From contig JAUCEF010000005.1 in NCBI GenBank assembly GCA_033558025.1, positions 7,564,001 through 7,628,000 on the forward strand: DNA of 64,000 bases, written 5' to 3'. The DNA is from Phytophthora sp. 'mugwort'. Lineage: Eukaryota > Oomycota > Peronosporomycetes > Peronosporales > Peronosporaceae. The notes under the pieces are model-generated. The model did no database searches and was not told the DNA's origin. It saw only the letters and a list, made by a program, of their open reading frames with translations. Position 1 is the stretch's first letter. The number at the start of each line of letters is the position of its first letter. A program made the translations under genes and the position numbers. Shown here in pieces: positions 22,090 to 33,609 of this stretch.

Positions 22090-22800
22090 ATTTATCGTTG
22101 CACCTTTTATCATCGCCTCTACAGTACAGAAGCATATACCCCTTGTCCATTTTTGACAGTAGCATCGCTGCTTTCCAAGTTCACGACATCAACTCATCAA
22201 GGCACTTCGCCGGGCCCTCCTGCTCGTCCGCATCCATGCCCACGTCCTGGCCACTACCACGTGGCGACCTGCGCCACCGCGTGGTTCGAGGCCACTGGTA
22301 CACACAGATCCTATTTGCACAAGGACGCATTGTTAGTGCCGAATCTTCTACACCCACTTCCTCATACCACTCGCATCTTAGCAGTTCGGCTGTGCATCGT
22401 CCGTGCCGACAGCGGTTTTGCTGCTGTCCACGTGCAGCACATCAACCTGTATGCTCGCTTCGTCGGCCTCGCGTGTGCATTTCCGTCCGTTTCCGTCCGA
22501 GCCCCTGTCCACTGTCTCCATCACCACTATGTATGCGGGCTGCTCCACGTCCTTCGGCACCTGTGCCGCTGCCTCGCGTGCGGTCATCGATACTCACAGT
22601 TAGCATTGCGAGCATAATTAGTATCCTACCTCTTCCTCACACCGTTTCACCACGCCACTCTCACCTGCAGCAATCACCTCTGCAGCCCCGCCGTCTCCGC
22701 CGCCAACCCCTCGGGCACCACCACGTCCGCGTCCGTGTCCTATGTCAATGCGAGCTGCGCCACGTCCTCCAGTACCGATGTCATTGATTTGCGTGAGGCC
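22090..22800. repeat. Low-complexity C-rich repeat region
   Basis: Repeated CC(A/G)C(T/G)CC-type units resemble the array at 18.8-19.7 kb, with frames on both strands rich in Ala, Pro, Ser or Thr. An 'aattagtatcc' block followed by a 'cttcac'-type stretch recurs at about 22057 and 22616. No recognisable gene. Confidence 0.35.
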
Positions 22801-23430
22801 ACAGACACCATCAGCGCATATTAGTCCAGCACACACGTGTACATATAAGGTATACTCAATATCATGCAAAAAGCCCCGAATCAGTAGCACCTGGGACACC
22901 CGAGTCTATTGCGTCCGAACTGGTGCCGATGAAACCGAGGACGGCTTCCTCGTCGAGGAGGAAGTCGACACCTTCCTCCCCCTATGGGTCTCCTCGTGAT
23001 TAATGTAACGATAGCGGTTGTCCAAGCCGGACTGGGGTGGCTTTGAAGACTACCCGTCTCTTCGCAGCTTGGTCCACGGACCCCTGAACTCCACGAGCGC
23101 CCAACGCTGTTATGCGCTTCCCGTCCGACAGCAATGCTCTTTTCCATCTTCGCGACGAAATGGTTGTGAGGGTGAAAACGTTGTGGCCAATACGCTCCGC
23201 AAAATGTATCTAGTTTTAAGTCTACATTTCCGATAACGATTATGTATTATAAACTTTTATCACATATTTGAAAAGAAGGTTATAGATTTAGAGCAACGTG
23301 CCGTGATGTGTAAAATGTGCGCGTAAATCTATTTTACCGGACTCCACATGACATATATAGAAATTTCAAAATAGATTCATATATTCACTGGGATCGTTTG
23401 TACTGCTGAAGTGTCTATATGGCAGCGTGT
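22800..23430. other. Stretch without recognisable gene
   Basis: Short frames only and AT-rich toward 23.2-23.4 kb. Nothing supported. Confidence 0.4.
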
Positions 23431-25010
23431 TGTAAACGGTGCGATCTAGATCTCCTGAGCACCTTCATCATTGTCGTCTTCAAAACCCATGAGATACGTG
23501 AATTCCAACGTTCACGGTTGGCGCGCAAGAAGACCAACATCTCGAAATTTGATGGTAACCTGCTTGAGCGCAGAGGATACAGAACCAGCTTGCAGTGAGA
23601 GAAGAGACGCTCACAGTAATCACTGCCGGGCAGGATCCTGCGCAGGAGGTCCGCATACCGGTCTTCAGCAGCGCGACGCGGGCGCTTAGAGTTCCGCAAT
23701 ATTTACGTCGCGAAATCCACCTTCTTGGGCGCTGTGCTTAGTGTAGAAGCAGGAACAACGACGCTGGCGACGGCCTCCATTTCCGCAGCAGTCAGAATTC
23801 GGTCGAAGAACAGCTTTATGACCGTGCTCTCCAAGACCGGGAAGTGATCAATTTTTGCGGAGGGTCTCAGATACTCAAACGTAGCTGTATACTTGGCCAT
23901 GGTCGCATCGAAGAGGAGTCGCACATCGGCAAGATTGCGGTCCTCCGATTGGAGAATTCACGCAGATGTTGTGGAGGCCTTCAAGCTTGGCAACGAGCTG
24001 CACAATCTGGCGGTCGCGGAAGCAAATCTTTAACAGCCGTAACCATCTTGATAGCATACCGAATCTTCACATAGCGGGCCCGCATCTGGTACGTCGACGA
24101 CAACCGAGTGACGTTTGCCTTCAACGTCTTGTACTTCATGTGACGGGCGAGCTCCGTGGCGTTATTCGAGTAACGAAGGTGGACTGAGAAAGTCTGCACT
24201 TGATCAATAAGAGACTGGTACTCTGTGAGGTACCGACATACAGCTAGATAGAAGCGGTGCCTAGCGCAATCGATAATTGTGACCACCAGTCGAGTTGCAA
24301 TCGCTTGATTCGTCGCGCGGTGTCCGCAACGATGAACACCCCGTGGCGCTGTCCTCGCCGTAGAGCTCCAATCTCGCCTTGACCATTTCGATGTGTGGAT
24401 CTGCATTTGGCCATCCTCAACCGGCGATATTGCAAGCAGCACCTGGTGGAGCTCTCCATCCTTACCAAGGACGCCGTAGATGGCGATAAAGTTGAACGTT
24501 CCGGAGGTCCATCCATCGCAATGGGCCCAAATTGGTTGCCCAGGTCCACAGCGATTCGTTCCGCCACCTTGGAGTCACGTGACGCATGCAGTGCACCAAC
24601 GGCTATGACGCCAGGGGTTTTGGCGCTGATAATGAGCTCGTCATCGGGCCGTCCAACTCGCTCAGCGGTTGATTCCGCGTGGTGATCCACTCCATCCGCT
24701 TGAATATCTCCATCGTGCACTGTTCAACGAATCCGTGAGCTTGAGCGTTTGGCCATGCGTTCGCTGGCTCTCCTTGTAGGTCTCGGAGTATTCTGGATGG
24801 TTGGTCGCAAGGTGGTGGATGGGTTTCGAGTAGCCTGTTCCAGAAGCATGCTTGCCAGCCTTGCCACACGGCCTGCAGGAGAAGAACCCGTCGCCGCAGT
24901 CCGTGAAGAAGAAGCTTGAAATGGCGCGCGAGCTTGCTAACATTGTACTTAAAATAGGAAGTGAACAAGTAGGTGTGACCGAAAGATGAGGCAGGTGTGG
25001 ATGGAAGAAG
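23430..25010 (-). pseudogene. hAT transposase remnant (BED finger to dimerisation domain)
   Basis: On the minus strand, in order. A BED-type zinc finger (FFSCRPCGKAGKHASG...HHLATNHPEY) lies at about 24790-24890. A core segment [21 protein letters not shown] and [25 protein letters not shown] follows at about 24110-24270. ATMAKYTATFEYLRPSAKIDHFPVLE lies at about 23820-23900. The hAT C-terminal dimerisation domain (RYADLLRRILPGSDYCERLF, ...SNFEMLVFLRANRERW) lies at about 23510-23665. Several stops and frame changes separate the parts, so the copy is dead. No 8 bp target duplication was identified. Confidence 0.75.
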
Positions 25011-25530
25011 AGATTGGTGAACCAGTCCTTTGATCTGAGTTGGCCACTTGCATCGCTCTCATTGCTTTTTACGTTGTGGTAAAAAGTCAATATACTAAAT
25101 TTCGAGTCAATTGTATATTACGGAGACCTCGTTTTGCCAATAGTCGGTTATTCCGTGAATATAGGACTGTAGTTATTATAGTATACTTATTGGTTTTCAG
25201 CTCTGCCACTGCAATATATTCTCATCGAATGTGTTGTTGATACGTCTAGGCTCTCCTACTCAGGCTTGGCGCGGCACAAAGCGCCAATAAAATATATATG
25301 CGGTGGATCTGTTGCCATTAAAGCCGCAAACGCTTGTGCATGAGGTGGTAGCCGACCGTCGCCTATGGATTTGCATTTCTTCTGTGATTGTGTAGGCTCA
25401 TGGAAACGGTAAGGTCAGCGATACAAAAGTTTTCTTAATAACACCTATGTAAAGACGTTGCGTGAGCCTCCAGCACACCGCAGTCACGCTTTCGCGTTTA
25501 AAAAATCCCAATACGAATTTAGTACGCTGA
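25010..25530. other. Stretch without recognisable gene
   Basis: AT-rich sequence between the hAT remnant and a Harbinger fragment. Nothing supported. Confidence 0.4.
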
Positions 25531-25534
25531 GGAC

Positions 25535-25722
25535 ATGCTATCGTTTATCGAGGCTTGTGCAATTATGCACAACATCATCATTGACGATCAGTAGGAGGAG
25601 CCTGATCCGGAGCAATTAGATGACGATGCCACTGACATCGCTAGTTTGTCGCGAGCTAAGCACGGCGGCATACGTATGGGAGACGAGAGAGAATTTATCA
25701 CGAGACGATTCGAGTCTCAGTA
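25535..25722 (+). pseudogene. PIF/Harbinger transposase, C-terminal fragment
   Basis: A + frame reads MLSFIEACAIMHNIIIDDQ, then a stop, then EEPDPEQLDDDATDI and GDEREFITRRFESQ. The 'ACxxxHNxIxxDE' pattern is the conserved end of Harbinger-type transposases. Only this end is left here. Confidence 0.5.
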
Positions 25723-25949
25723 GGTCTTAATGTTAGTTATCGAAACCTGCGCCGAACGCGCGGCAATACGCGTGTAAGCCGATGCACTTTCTTAAACCGA
25801 GTGTTAATACAAGAAATCCAGCAACAGATTAAGGGCAAAGCACCCGATATACTATGCAGTGTCTTAAGACAACACACGGAGTCTGAACGTAGATAGTAAA
25901 AACGAAATCCCTACAAACTACCCACCAGCCGACTAATACTCTTGACTCA

Positions 25950-26870
25950 GGAATCAGGAATCCCTCGCTTCTCCCAGAAGCACCATCACTCTGGTCTCGA
26001 GGCGGAGACTTAGTTTGTCTCTACTCCGTTGTTGAATGTCCGCTCTTCGCTTAGCGCGCTGGATGCCGATTCTTCCTAGGCGGCTGGTGTACTTGCGGTA
26101 TTGCTCATCATCTTCTTCCCTAAGACGATGCATTCGAATATGAACATTTGTCAAGCTCACCTACGCACGGAAATGGTGTCGTAGTTTTTCTCAGCACGAT
26201 ACTTGTCCGATCCGATGGCGCATAGCATGCAGAGCCGCCCAAAAGCGTTCTCAACGATGATTCGATCACTTGGGATGCGACAGTTTGCCGCTTCTTGAGT
26301 TCTTGATACCGAAGCCGCCGTCAACCCGCGCTGCTTCTGCGAAGGGTGAATTGCGCGAACCACATCTGCAAGACCTTCGTAGCCTTGTCTACCAAACAGG
26401 CCAGTCCTCAGGGTACTCGTTCACGAGGCGCTCCTCACCGGGCAGGTCATGCTCATCAAGAAGTTTTCGCAGCTGCACTTGGCTAAACTCGATGTTGGCA
26501 CGAAAAATGGCAATATCTGCTGTCTTACCGCGAAAATAATAATTGTGCGCGAAGCCATTCGGAATGACCGACACTTCCACTTTGAAGTCATGCTGCTTAT
26601 GCCTTGCACTGTAGAACTCAGATCGTTCCTTTTGAGTCCCCCATGGCATATGTGATTGTTGAAAAGTGACATCGGTCACATAGCGAGCGCACGGGTGCTC
26701 CTTGAAAACGTTGCCGGAGGGTTCCAGGCGTTTCATTCTGTCACGATTCGCATGCGACTCACAAAAACGCGTACATATGCGGCGACAGTACGTTGAGGTA
26801 ATTCACAACATCATCTTCTCGAGGGTACCAGACTTCTTTGATAATGTCCGCTCCTCGACATCCATTTACC
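25950..26870 (-). pseudogene. DDE_4 (Harbinger-like) transposase remnant
   Basis: Minus strand. YLNVLSPHMYAF lies near 26790. A long stretch FKEHPCARYVTDVTFQQSHMPWG...FKVEVSVIPNGFAHNYYF...TADIAIFRANIEF follows at about 26480-26705. ERLVNEYPEDWPVW is near 26395, AIHPSQKQRGLTAAS near 26330 and SDRIIVENAFGRLCMLCAIGSDKY near 26210-26280. The tail ALTNVHIRMHRLREEDDEQYRKY lies near 26090-26160. DVTF, ADI and the DRIIVENAFGRL block mark a DDE superfamily endonuclease. Stops and a frame change near 26160 and 26390 break it. Confidence 0.72.
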
Positions 26871-27011
26871 GCAGTTCTTTAAGGCGGTTAAGATCATGAA
26901 CAACATGAATGACATGAACAACATGTCTTTTCCAGTTCGACATTCCATGACGTAGTCATGTACCCACCGATATCACACCACAATCGGTTACTCTCCGTTG
27001 GGGAGAAGTAC

Positions 27012-27596
27012 TCATGGTGGTGATAGCGGTTGGTCCTCCCGTTTCAATGACGGTGACGGTACGATCGGAGTGAGCGAGTCTTCTTCCTTGTTGGAGGAGC
27101 CGGATTCGCCGGCGGCTAGATCGTCGTGGCGATCACGTTTCCGCTGCCGATCGGCCTCGATTTCACGAATAAGGACGATCCCAGCAGTAGCGCTTCCACC
27201 CCTTGCATCTGCATGACGAACATCAGAGCTGGAGCGCACGACGCCAGGTCTCTCGGAAGCTGAGTTCAGACGGCGACGCACAGATGCAGGGGTCGGCGGC
27301 TGGCGGGCTGATGAAAGTGCTTGAGTCGAGTCTGGAGAAGAGAACATCTTGTCGACGCGAAAGACGGTTGCAAGCCTGGAGAACCGAAGGGCCTTGTTAG
27401 GCGCAAAGGTTTTGGGAAGTGAATAGAAGCCTATTAGGACCCCATGTGCCCGCCCTCTCGTGGCTCTCCCATGTCTGATCACTACCTCCCTGCCCCGTGG
27501 TATCATGTAGGTTACCCATTCATAGGTGATCAAGCGCCTGTCAAGCACATTCATCATATGGCTATCGTTGGGTACGCGCTTACAGCACTGGTACAA
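27012..27596 (-). CDS. Hypothetical 194-aa frame, Ser/Arg-rich, possibly transposon N-terminus
   Basis: Open frame without stops but with no recognised family. The C-terminal 110 residues are Ser/Pro/Arg-rich and charged (SSPDSTQALSSARQPPTP, LIREIEADRQRKRDRHDD) and look disordered. It lies 5' of the DDE_4 remnant on the same strand, so it could be part of a retrotransposon capsid-like or transposase-associated protein. Codon use and position give weak support for a real gene. Confidence 0.3.
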   Translation of the reverse strand: MYQCCKRVPNDSHMMNVLDRRLITYEWVTYMIPRGREVVIRHGRATRGRAHGVLIGFYSLPKTFAPNKALRFSRLATVFRVDKMFSSPDSTQALSSARQPPTPASVRRRLNSASERPGVVRSSSDVRHADARGGSATAGIVLIREIEADRQRKRDRHDDLAAGESGSSNKEEDSLTPIVPSPSLKREDQPLSPP

Positions 27597-27699
27597 GAAA
27601 AAACACTGCTACTTTGGTCTAGTCGGCTATAGAACAGCACGCCTCGATAAAAAGCCCTCATTGACCACTTGTGGATTCTGAGATCAAGGACACATGTAT

Positions 27700-28670
27700 T
27701 ATTTAGCAAATGAATGGCCAATAATCAACCTAGCAAAATTTTCGTACATGGACTCAAGACGTTGGTGCCCCAGATTGGTTTCCGTTGTCTTGGCTGGCTT
27801 CGTGGTTGGCATCTCAAATATGCTGCTGTGTCTGCTCCATCTCCTCTAAAAGCTTCTGCTTCGTTAAACGAAGAATTATTACGGACGATTCTTCCAAGCC
27901 TTCCAAACGGTTCGAAATCACGCAGTTCTGCTCTCACTTCCTCATCAACGAAATGAACACTTCCTCAAGCTCGGGTTTGTGCTTAGTGGTTTGGTCGTTA
28001 CCACTGCTGCATCTACCGTACGATGATTGTTTGCTTCCACAGAACGTGCTGTTCTCAGCCCTTGACCCCTTTGGGCCTTTTGCTATTCTATGTTGGCGTT
28101 GCTGTCTCGGATGTCGTCATAGCATTGGATTACAGCACGCAGCGGCGCCCTGCTTGGCCGCGCGTTTCCTTGTCATTTTTGCATTGCTGACGGCGGGTAG
28201 CACTTCCACTTTGGCTCGTTTCGAAGCTCTTGCCAATCCTCAAGGGTAGTCAAAGCTGTCACCATGCATGTGCACGGCGTCCTCGACGCGATCTTCTTCA
28301 TTTTTGCCGCTTTCATTGAGCTTGCGATAGCGGCCATGCACCCGCAAAACTTTCACACCGCTAGGCTTACGAGCTGCCAGCGCTTCGCCACAGCGTTATT
28401 GGGTGCGCTCATACCGAGAATTGCGACGAGATCATATCTCAAATTGTACTTCGATGCCACTTGCTCCCACAACTGGTCAGCTCGCTGGTAAGTAAGTACC
28501 CACAACGCCATCGATCGAAATTCAAACAAGCTTTGGCGAGAACCTCGCCCTCTGAATGGTCCCAGTTCGGCCAGCGCCAAGTATTTCCATCATCATTCGG
28601 CGTCGGTATTTGTGTGTGGTGAAATTCGAGCGAGTGAAGCTCGCAAAGGTTCGTGGACGGACTGTCCATC
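27700..28670 (-). pseudogene. Unassigned protein remnant, minus strand
   Basis: Frames such as LALAELGPFRGRG / LWEQVASKYNLRYDLVAILG / AVAKRWQLVSL (28353-28640) resemble a Myb/SANT-like DNA-binding segment of transposon proteins in spacing only. A second helical part (LTKQKLLEEMEQTQQHI) lies at about 27820-27890. Stops break it. Family not recognised with confidence. Confidence 0.3.
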
Positions 28671-28789
28671 CGAAGTGCCCAACTTACCTAAGAGTCAATG
28701 ACTCACCGGGCGTTGCTGCCAACATCAAACGTTTAAAATTCTCTACTTTGCTGTCAATCCTAATTGAGAATCGCAGCTGGAAAGCTTCA

Positions 28790-31120
28790 TCCGTGGTTTA
28801 TCAGCGATTTGCAGTGCGGGGCACGGTGGAATGCTATAAGCGAATGCAAATGCGTCGCTACACTGGGACAATAATAGCTGGTCTCAAACGACTTCGTCTT
28901 CCAATCTGCACACTTTGCACAGGTACTGCCTGCGTTCGCGCTGCTTTGAATATAACAAAGAAGCCGTCCGTGTTCACTTAAGTTTGTTCTTGATGTGGTA
29001 TTCATACGGACACTAGGGCATCGGCATTCAGATGCGTCTCGAAATTGACCGTTCGCCGTGCCAGCTGGGAGGGCGCAGATACTCATCATCGGTAGGTCGT
29101 TCGTCTCCTCTCATATTGAGCGTCAAGAAGTGCACGATGTACCGATTGACGCCAGCCATGTCAACAAAACACAGGAAAAACGGTTTGTAACAGTTTCGTA
29201 CGGACATGCATTGCTGGATGCTGTAACGCTGAAGCCCATAGCTGGTCATGGGCATCCACGTCTTCTATACCAAGTCCGTAGTTCAAGGCCAGCTTCGAGT
29301 AAGGCATAGTGCTGCGCGTTTCGTCTTTTACCATCCTCAACACTCTGGTGACCTGGGTGCTTCAGCCAGTAGCCAGCATGTTTGCCGGCGTAGGGTCCAT
29401 CTAGCTCAATGAAAGTAACTGGGGATAGTCATGCGTTTTTGCGATACGGTAAGTTCCGTTCGGCATCCATTGCGAATTGACACCAGCCCGAGGGATCGGT
29501 CCGCGTAGTACCACATGATACAAGCTCATTTGTGGCAGCTTCAGACTCAGATCCACTGTCAAGTAGAAGCTAACGATTAGAATCAAGAGCTTTATCGGGT
29601 GTTGATCAACGCTTTCGAGATGTTCCTCACGGCTGACTTTGGCCCCAGCCCTAAGGTATCTCTAAGAGACTTCTCTTTGCCTTCTTGTGTTCGTCGGCCG
29701 CACAATAGATTTCAATTCTGTACACATACAGTGTACCGTAAGTACAAAGTAGTTGATTATGTAGGATCCACAATATCGCAATCCGTGAAATACAGGACAG
29801 CGAAACTTACCTCGGGCAGTAAGACTTACCAGCCATGTAGAACTTGGTGTCGTACTTGCTGGGCTTGTCGGGCATGAAGATACCCACAAGGTTGAACTTA
29901 CTGTGGTTTGGTATCATGCCTTCGCCGAACGAAATGCCCTCCCCAAACGGTATTCACGACGAAACGTTGTTTCGATGGCTTGTATCATCGGCCGAATTTG
30001 CCATGGCTGTCCTCGTTGTTATTGAAGTGCAAATACTTTAAAATGTCTTCGAAGACACTGCGATTGACGAACCGTGGAAATGTTTCACGCGCAATAGCGC
30101 CGTCCCATTAGGCAATCAGTGGTGGACCCGGCAGTTTCAAATCGGGTCCACAGCTCTAGCAAAGAGCAGCGCCACGACGTGCACGATCTCATGGGCATGA
30201 ATAGACTTGAACTTGTTCAGGATTGCTTTAATGTCCGCCAAGCTGGGCGCGCACTGGAGCCTTGACCTGCCGAGTGAGCAACTTGTTTTGGCGAGACATT
30301 GCAACCTCGGAAACATTATGTCTCCTGGAGCGGTTTGCCGCTTCAGCAATACGAATCCAAAGCCCCTTGGGTAAAACGTAGAAGACCATCCCCAGTGGAG
30401 AATCGGAGAAAGCGACAGCGGATTGGGTTCAGCCCTAGTATCCATCGTAATAGTATGTTGCAGCGTCGACTTACAGATTCCCTGCATCGTCACAGCGATG
30501 GATAATATAGAGCTAACACAGTTTTTTATTAAGGTATCCGTATCATCCGTATGATGATGCAAAGCGTCTTACCGCTTCGCTCTTTGTCTTACGTAATTCA
30601 CTCACTCTCCGCAATGTTACCAAGATCGTCATCCGTCAAATAAAAGCTTCCCCGTGCCGAGCTCGCCTTCATCCATTTCCACGCCTGCTACGTCGTCTAC
30701 ATCTTCTATCATATCCGGGTCTATATTTCCCGCCATACCATCATTGTCATCCTCATCGGACCCAGAAATCGCGTCTAGAGTCGCCATAATGTTCACACCA
30801 TCATCCTGTTGGTACAAACCGTCGTTCCTTTTGCAGCCCTTCCATGAAGATGTTGCTATCAAACATGTCGAAATCGAAGAGGTCATCGCGCTGGCCCGGG
30901 CGCTCGTCGGTCTCACGTTTTGCTTCTTCAACATCAGCATCATCTGTCCATTCATATCTACCATCTGGAATAGCATCATTCGACGCACTACCTTGCTGTG
31001 TAGCATCCGGAAAATAGCAGCATCCCCACGATCTGGCTCAGTAGCGTCAGGCGTCGTACAACGCGCCACACCAGTTTGGCCAGTAGGCCAGTAGAATCCG
31101 GAATAGCAGCACCTGTTCAT
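28790..31120 (-). pseudogene. Third piggyBac-type transposase remnant
   Basis: Minus strand. An acidic N-terminal region lies at 31120-30629 (DDDGMAGNIDPDMIEDVDDVA-like, read in pieces). KPSKYDTKFYMA is near 29850. MLRMVKDETRS...KLALNYGLGIEDVDAHDQL, the block with the late catalytic aspartate, is near 29250-29343. KPFFLCFVDMAGVNRYIVHFLTL is near 29110-29175. A C-terminal zinc-binding part CAKCADWKTKSFETSYYCP lies near 28870-28930. The order matches DDE_Tnp_1_7 proteins. It is inactivated by frame changes. It differs in sequence from the two piggyBac copies at 10-13 and 20-22 kb. Confidence 0.62.
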
Positions 31121-31129
31121 TCAACTTGC

Positions 31130-31860
31130 TCTATACCATCCGGAGTTGGTGTTTCCACGTTTGCTGTGATTCTCGTGTTCAACGAGACATGCGCAGCTGT
31201 AGCAGTTTGAGCAGTTTGAGGAGTTGCAGCAGCCCATGCGGAGTGGTTTGATGTTGAGCGGTCGGTTTAGGCGTCCGGGTAGCCGCCATGATGATGGTGG
31301 TTGCTAGTAGCTACGTACGATGCATGCTTGCCAGCCAGACATCGCACAGAGTTACGAGCGCCGGGTACAACTGGAGCTGAGAGATGAAGGCGTCTGGATC
31401 GGAGTGCGATCGCCATGGTTGCCCTCGACTGAGGAACTAAGTCGATCGTTAGTATCCACGTAGTATTAGATGCAGTATGAAGTCACCCACCCCAAGGAAG
31501 TCAATTCCGGGTTCTTCTGCGCTGCGACCGGCACTAGGTTGCGCCACCGCTCCGTCGATGGCTGGTGCGTTGTACTTCGCATGGTTGGTGTGCAGTGTTT
31601 TTTGTGTGTGTGTGGTAGAGGATGTCACGTTTCTAAAGCGATTTCATCATTGCGTTCAGGATATTAGTTTTATCAGTACCTGAATAACTGTACATTGTCC
31701 AGCGTAGAGCAAAGTGATGCATTTTAAGGCGGTAAAGCATGTACTAATACCAGTAATATTAACAGTAATTCATTTCCTTCCAATTGATTTGAAGCATTAA
31801 TTAAGTATAATCAGGAAGAAAAAAAGACTATACGGCACCAGCAGAACACCAGCAACGACC
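31130..31860. other. Gene-free stretch 3' of the phosphate transporter
   Basis: Contains a short GCAGTTTGAG-type repeat near 31200 and otherwise unremarkable sequence. No supported gene. Confidence 0.4.
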
Positions 31861-31869
31861 TTTAACACT

Positions 31870-33408
31870 TTACACAGCCTCTTCGCCGACCAACGGCTTC
31901 TCTTGCCCTTCGGTATTTTTGCGCTGTTCGCGTTCCATGCGCTTGCGCTCCAAGAAGGCGTACCAAAGCTCCTTGCCTCCTTTCTTCTTGTACCAGAAAA
32001 GACCCCCGCAGAAGACGAGCACGGCGATGCAAGCAATGAGCCATCCGAACACTTTCGCTACCGTGCCGTCTGCCGTGCACATGTAGACGAGTCCCAAGAG
32101 AATTCCCGGAATGACCAGAAACAAGAAAATGAGGAACAAGGCAGCAGTCCAGGCCCATGCCGCACTGAAGAACGCCAGTGAGCGGGCCCAGTCCAGAATC
32201 GGCTTGCGCGTGATCGGGATCGGATAGAACAGGAATATACCGAAGACGTTAAACCAAAAGTGAACCAGCGCGATGGCCACCGAGTCCGACTTGCCCGTGA
32301 CCAAAGACGCCAGCAGAGCGGTACCCGTCGTACCCAAGTTGGCTCCAATCACAAGCGGGTAGACTTGCTCCAGGGTGATGACACCCAACCCAGCCATGGG
32401 GGTCAATGTTGACGTCACTACCGTCGATGAATGGACAGCAAAGGTGATCAATGTGCCGACGAAGATGTTGACGTAACCATTATAGTTGAGGAGCTTGGAG
32501 ATGAGCGTCTTAGTTGGTCCCAAGAAGACCTTGGCGAGCATCTTGACGAGCGTCACGAGCGCGCAGACCAGGATACAGAAGCCCAACACGATGACGATAG
32601 CGCCGACGCTGCCATCACTCATACTCGAGTCTTTAAACGCGCCACTCTTGACGAACGACGTGTCCGACGTGCACTCCAAGTCGCCCGTCGCGACCTTGTA
32701 AATAGAGCTCTTGTCCACGACCAGAAGCTTCTGCGTCAAGGGGTTCACGATCGCATCTACTGGGCTCTTGAACGCCCCGCCGTTTGTCTTGGCGTTGGAC
32801 ATCTCGAGGGACAGCTTCTCTAGCGGGTGAAAGAGCACTTCGATTGGAAACATGACGAGCACAGACCAAATGTTGTACATGTCGTGGACAGTAGCCGCGG
32901 CCATGGCACGTTGGAAGCGGATGGGGTCTCCAACTTGGCCGAATGCTACCATGATGCACGTGACGCACGTACCGATGTTGGCCCCCATGACGACGTAAAC
33001 TCCTTGACGGACAGTCATACCTCCAGCACCGACCAGGGCGACTGTGATAGACGTCACGGTACCCGAACTGTGTAGCAGCGCAGTGGAGATGGTGCCGATC
33101 ATGAGTCCAGCCACGGGGTTGTTGGCAAAGTCGAAAGCTCCTTCGGAGTCACAGCCCAGTGCGAGAGTGAACCCGTCGCCGATGAACTTGACGGCCACCA
33201 TGAAGAAGTAGAGCGCAGCGAGCGACGCGACTGTGTAGAAGACCCCCCAAAGGATCTTCTGTTGCAGGGTTTTCTGCTTGTAGAACTCTTCCTCTTGTTC
33301 TTCTGCTGGGTCTTCCTCCTGGAGTTCGTACTTGAACGCGGGGTCGTGATTGGCGGTGGGGGTGAGCACAACGGTCTCCCGCTCTGGATTCGGGATTTGG
33401 ATCGCCAT
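31870..33408 (-). CDS. Type II sodium/phosphate cotransporter (SLC34 family)
   Basis: A 512-aa plasma-membrane carrier, predicted to couple Na+ to inorganic phosphate uptake. The two inverted Na/Pi-cotransporter repeats are clear: LLHSSGTVTSITVALVG...MGANIGTCVT (about residues 110-155) and FAVHSSTVVTSTLTP...IGANLGTTGTALLA (about 325-370). ATVHDMYNIWSVLVMFPIEV lies between them and HFWFNVFGIFLFYPIPITR follows. About eight to ten hydrophobic segments are visible; the soluble N-terminus is acidic (EEDPAEEQEEEF) and the C-terminus basic. Family members usually have QSS at both repeat signatures; here both read HSS, which may shift substrate or ion preference (inference). ATG at 33406-33408, single exon. 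An initiator-like motif lies 36 bp upstream. It is the only intact gene between the two repeat belts. Confidence 0.92.
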   Translation of the reverse strand: MAIQIPNPERETVVLTPTANHDPAFKYELQEEDPAEEQEEEFYKQKTLQQKILWGVFYTVASLAALYFFMVAVKFIGDGFTLALGCDSEGAFDFANNPVAGLMIGTISTALLHSSGTVTSITVALVGAGGMTVRQGVYVVMGANIGTCVTCIMVAFGQVGDPIRFQRAMAAATVHDMYNIWSVLVMFPIEVLFHPLEKLSLEMSNAKTNGGAFKSPVDAIVNPLTQKLLVVDKSSIYKVATGDLECTSDTSFVKSGAFKDSSMSDGSVGAIVIVLGFCILVCALVTLVKMLAKVFLGPTKTLISKLLNYNGYVNIFVGTLITFAVHSSTVVTSTLTPMAGLGVITLEQVYPLVIGANLGTTGTALLASLVTGKSDSVAIALVHFWFNVFGIFLFYPIPITRKPILDWARSLAFFSAAWAWTAALFLIFLFLVIPGILLGLVYMCTADGTVAKVFGWLIACIAVLVFCGGLFWYKKKGGKELWYAFLERKRMEREQRKNTEGQEKPLVGEEAV

Positions 33409-33443
33409 TTGAAGTGGGGCTTGAGATGTGAACGATAGGAGGC

Positions 33444-33457
33444 GAATTTGAAAGTGA
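33444..33457 (-). promoter_or_regulatory. Oomycete-type initiator of the phosphate transporter
   Basis: TCACTTTCAAATTC on the minus strand matches the oomycete YCAYTYYNCAWTTT initiator closely and lies 36 bp upstream of the ATG. Confidence 0.6.
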
Positions 33458-33609
33458 ACAGCATGGATGATGGAGCGCCAACCAAGGGGTCTTGTGGTGG
33501 TAAGGTCTGTTAGTCGACTTAATCTGGCAGATTAAACGGATATCGATTTCCGTGGGAGGATGCGTTGACGTGAATGGCTGACCAGATTCGGGGGGCACCG
33601 CCATGAACG

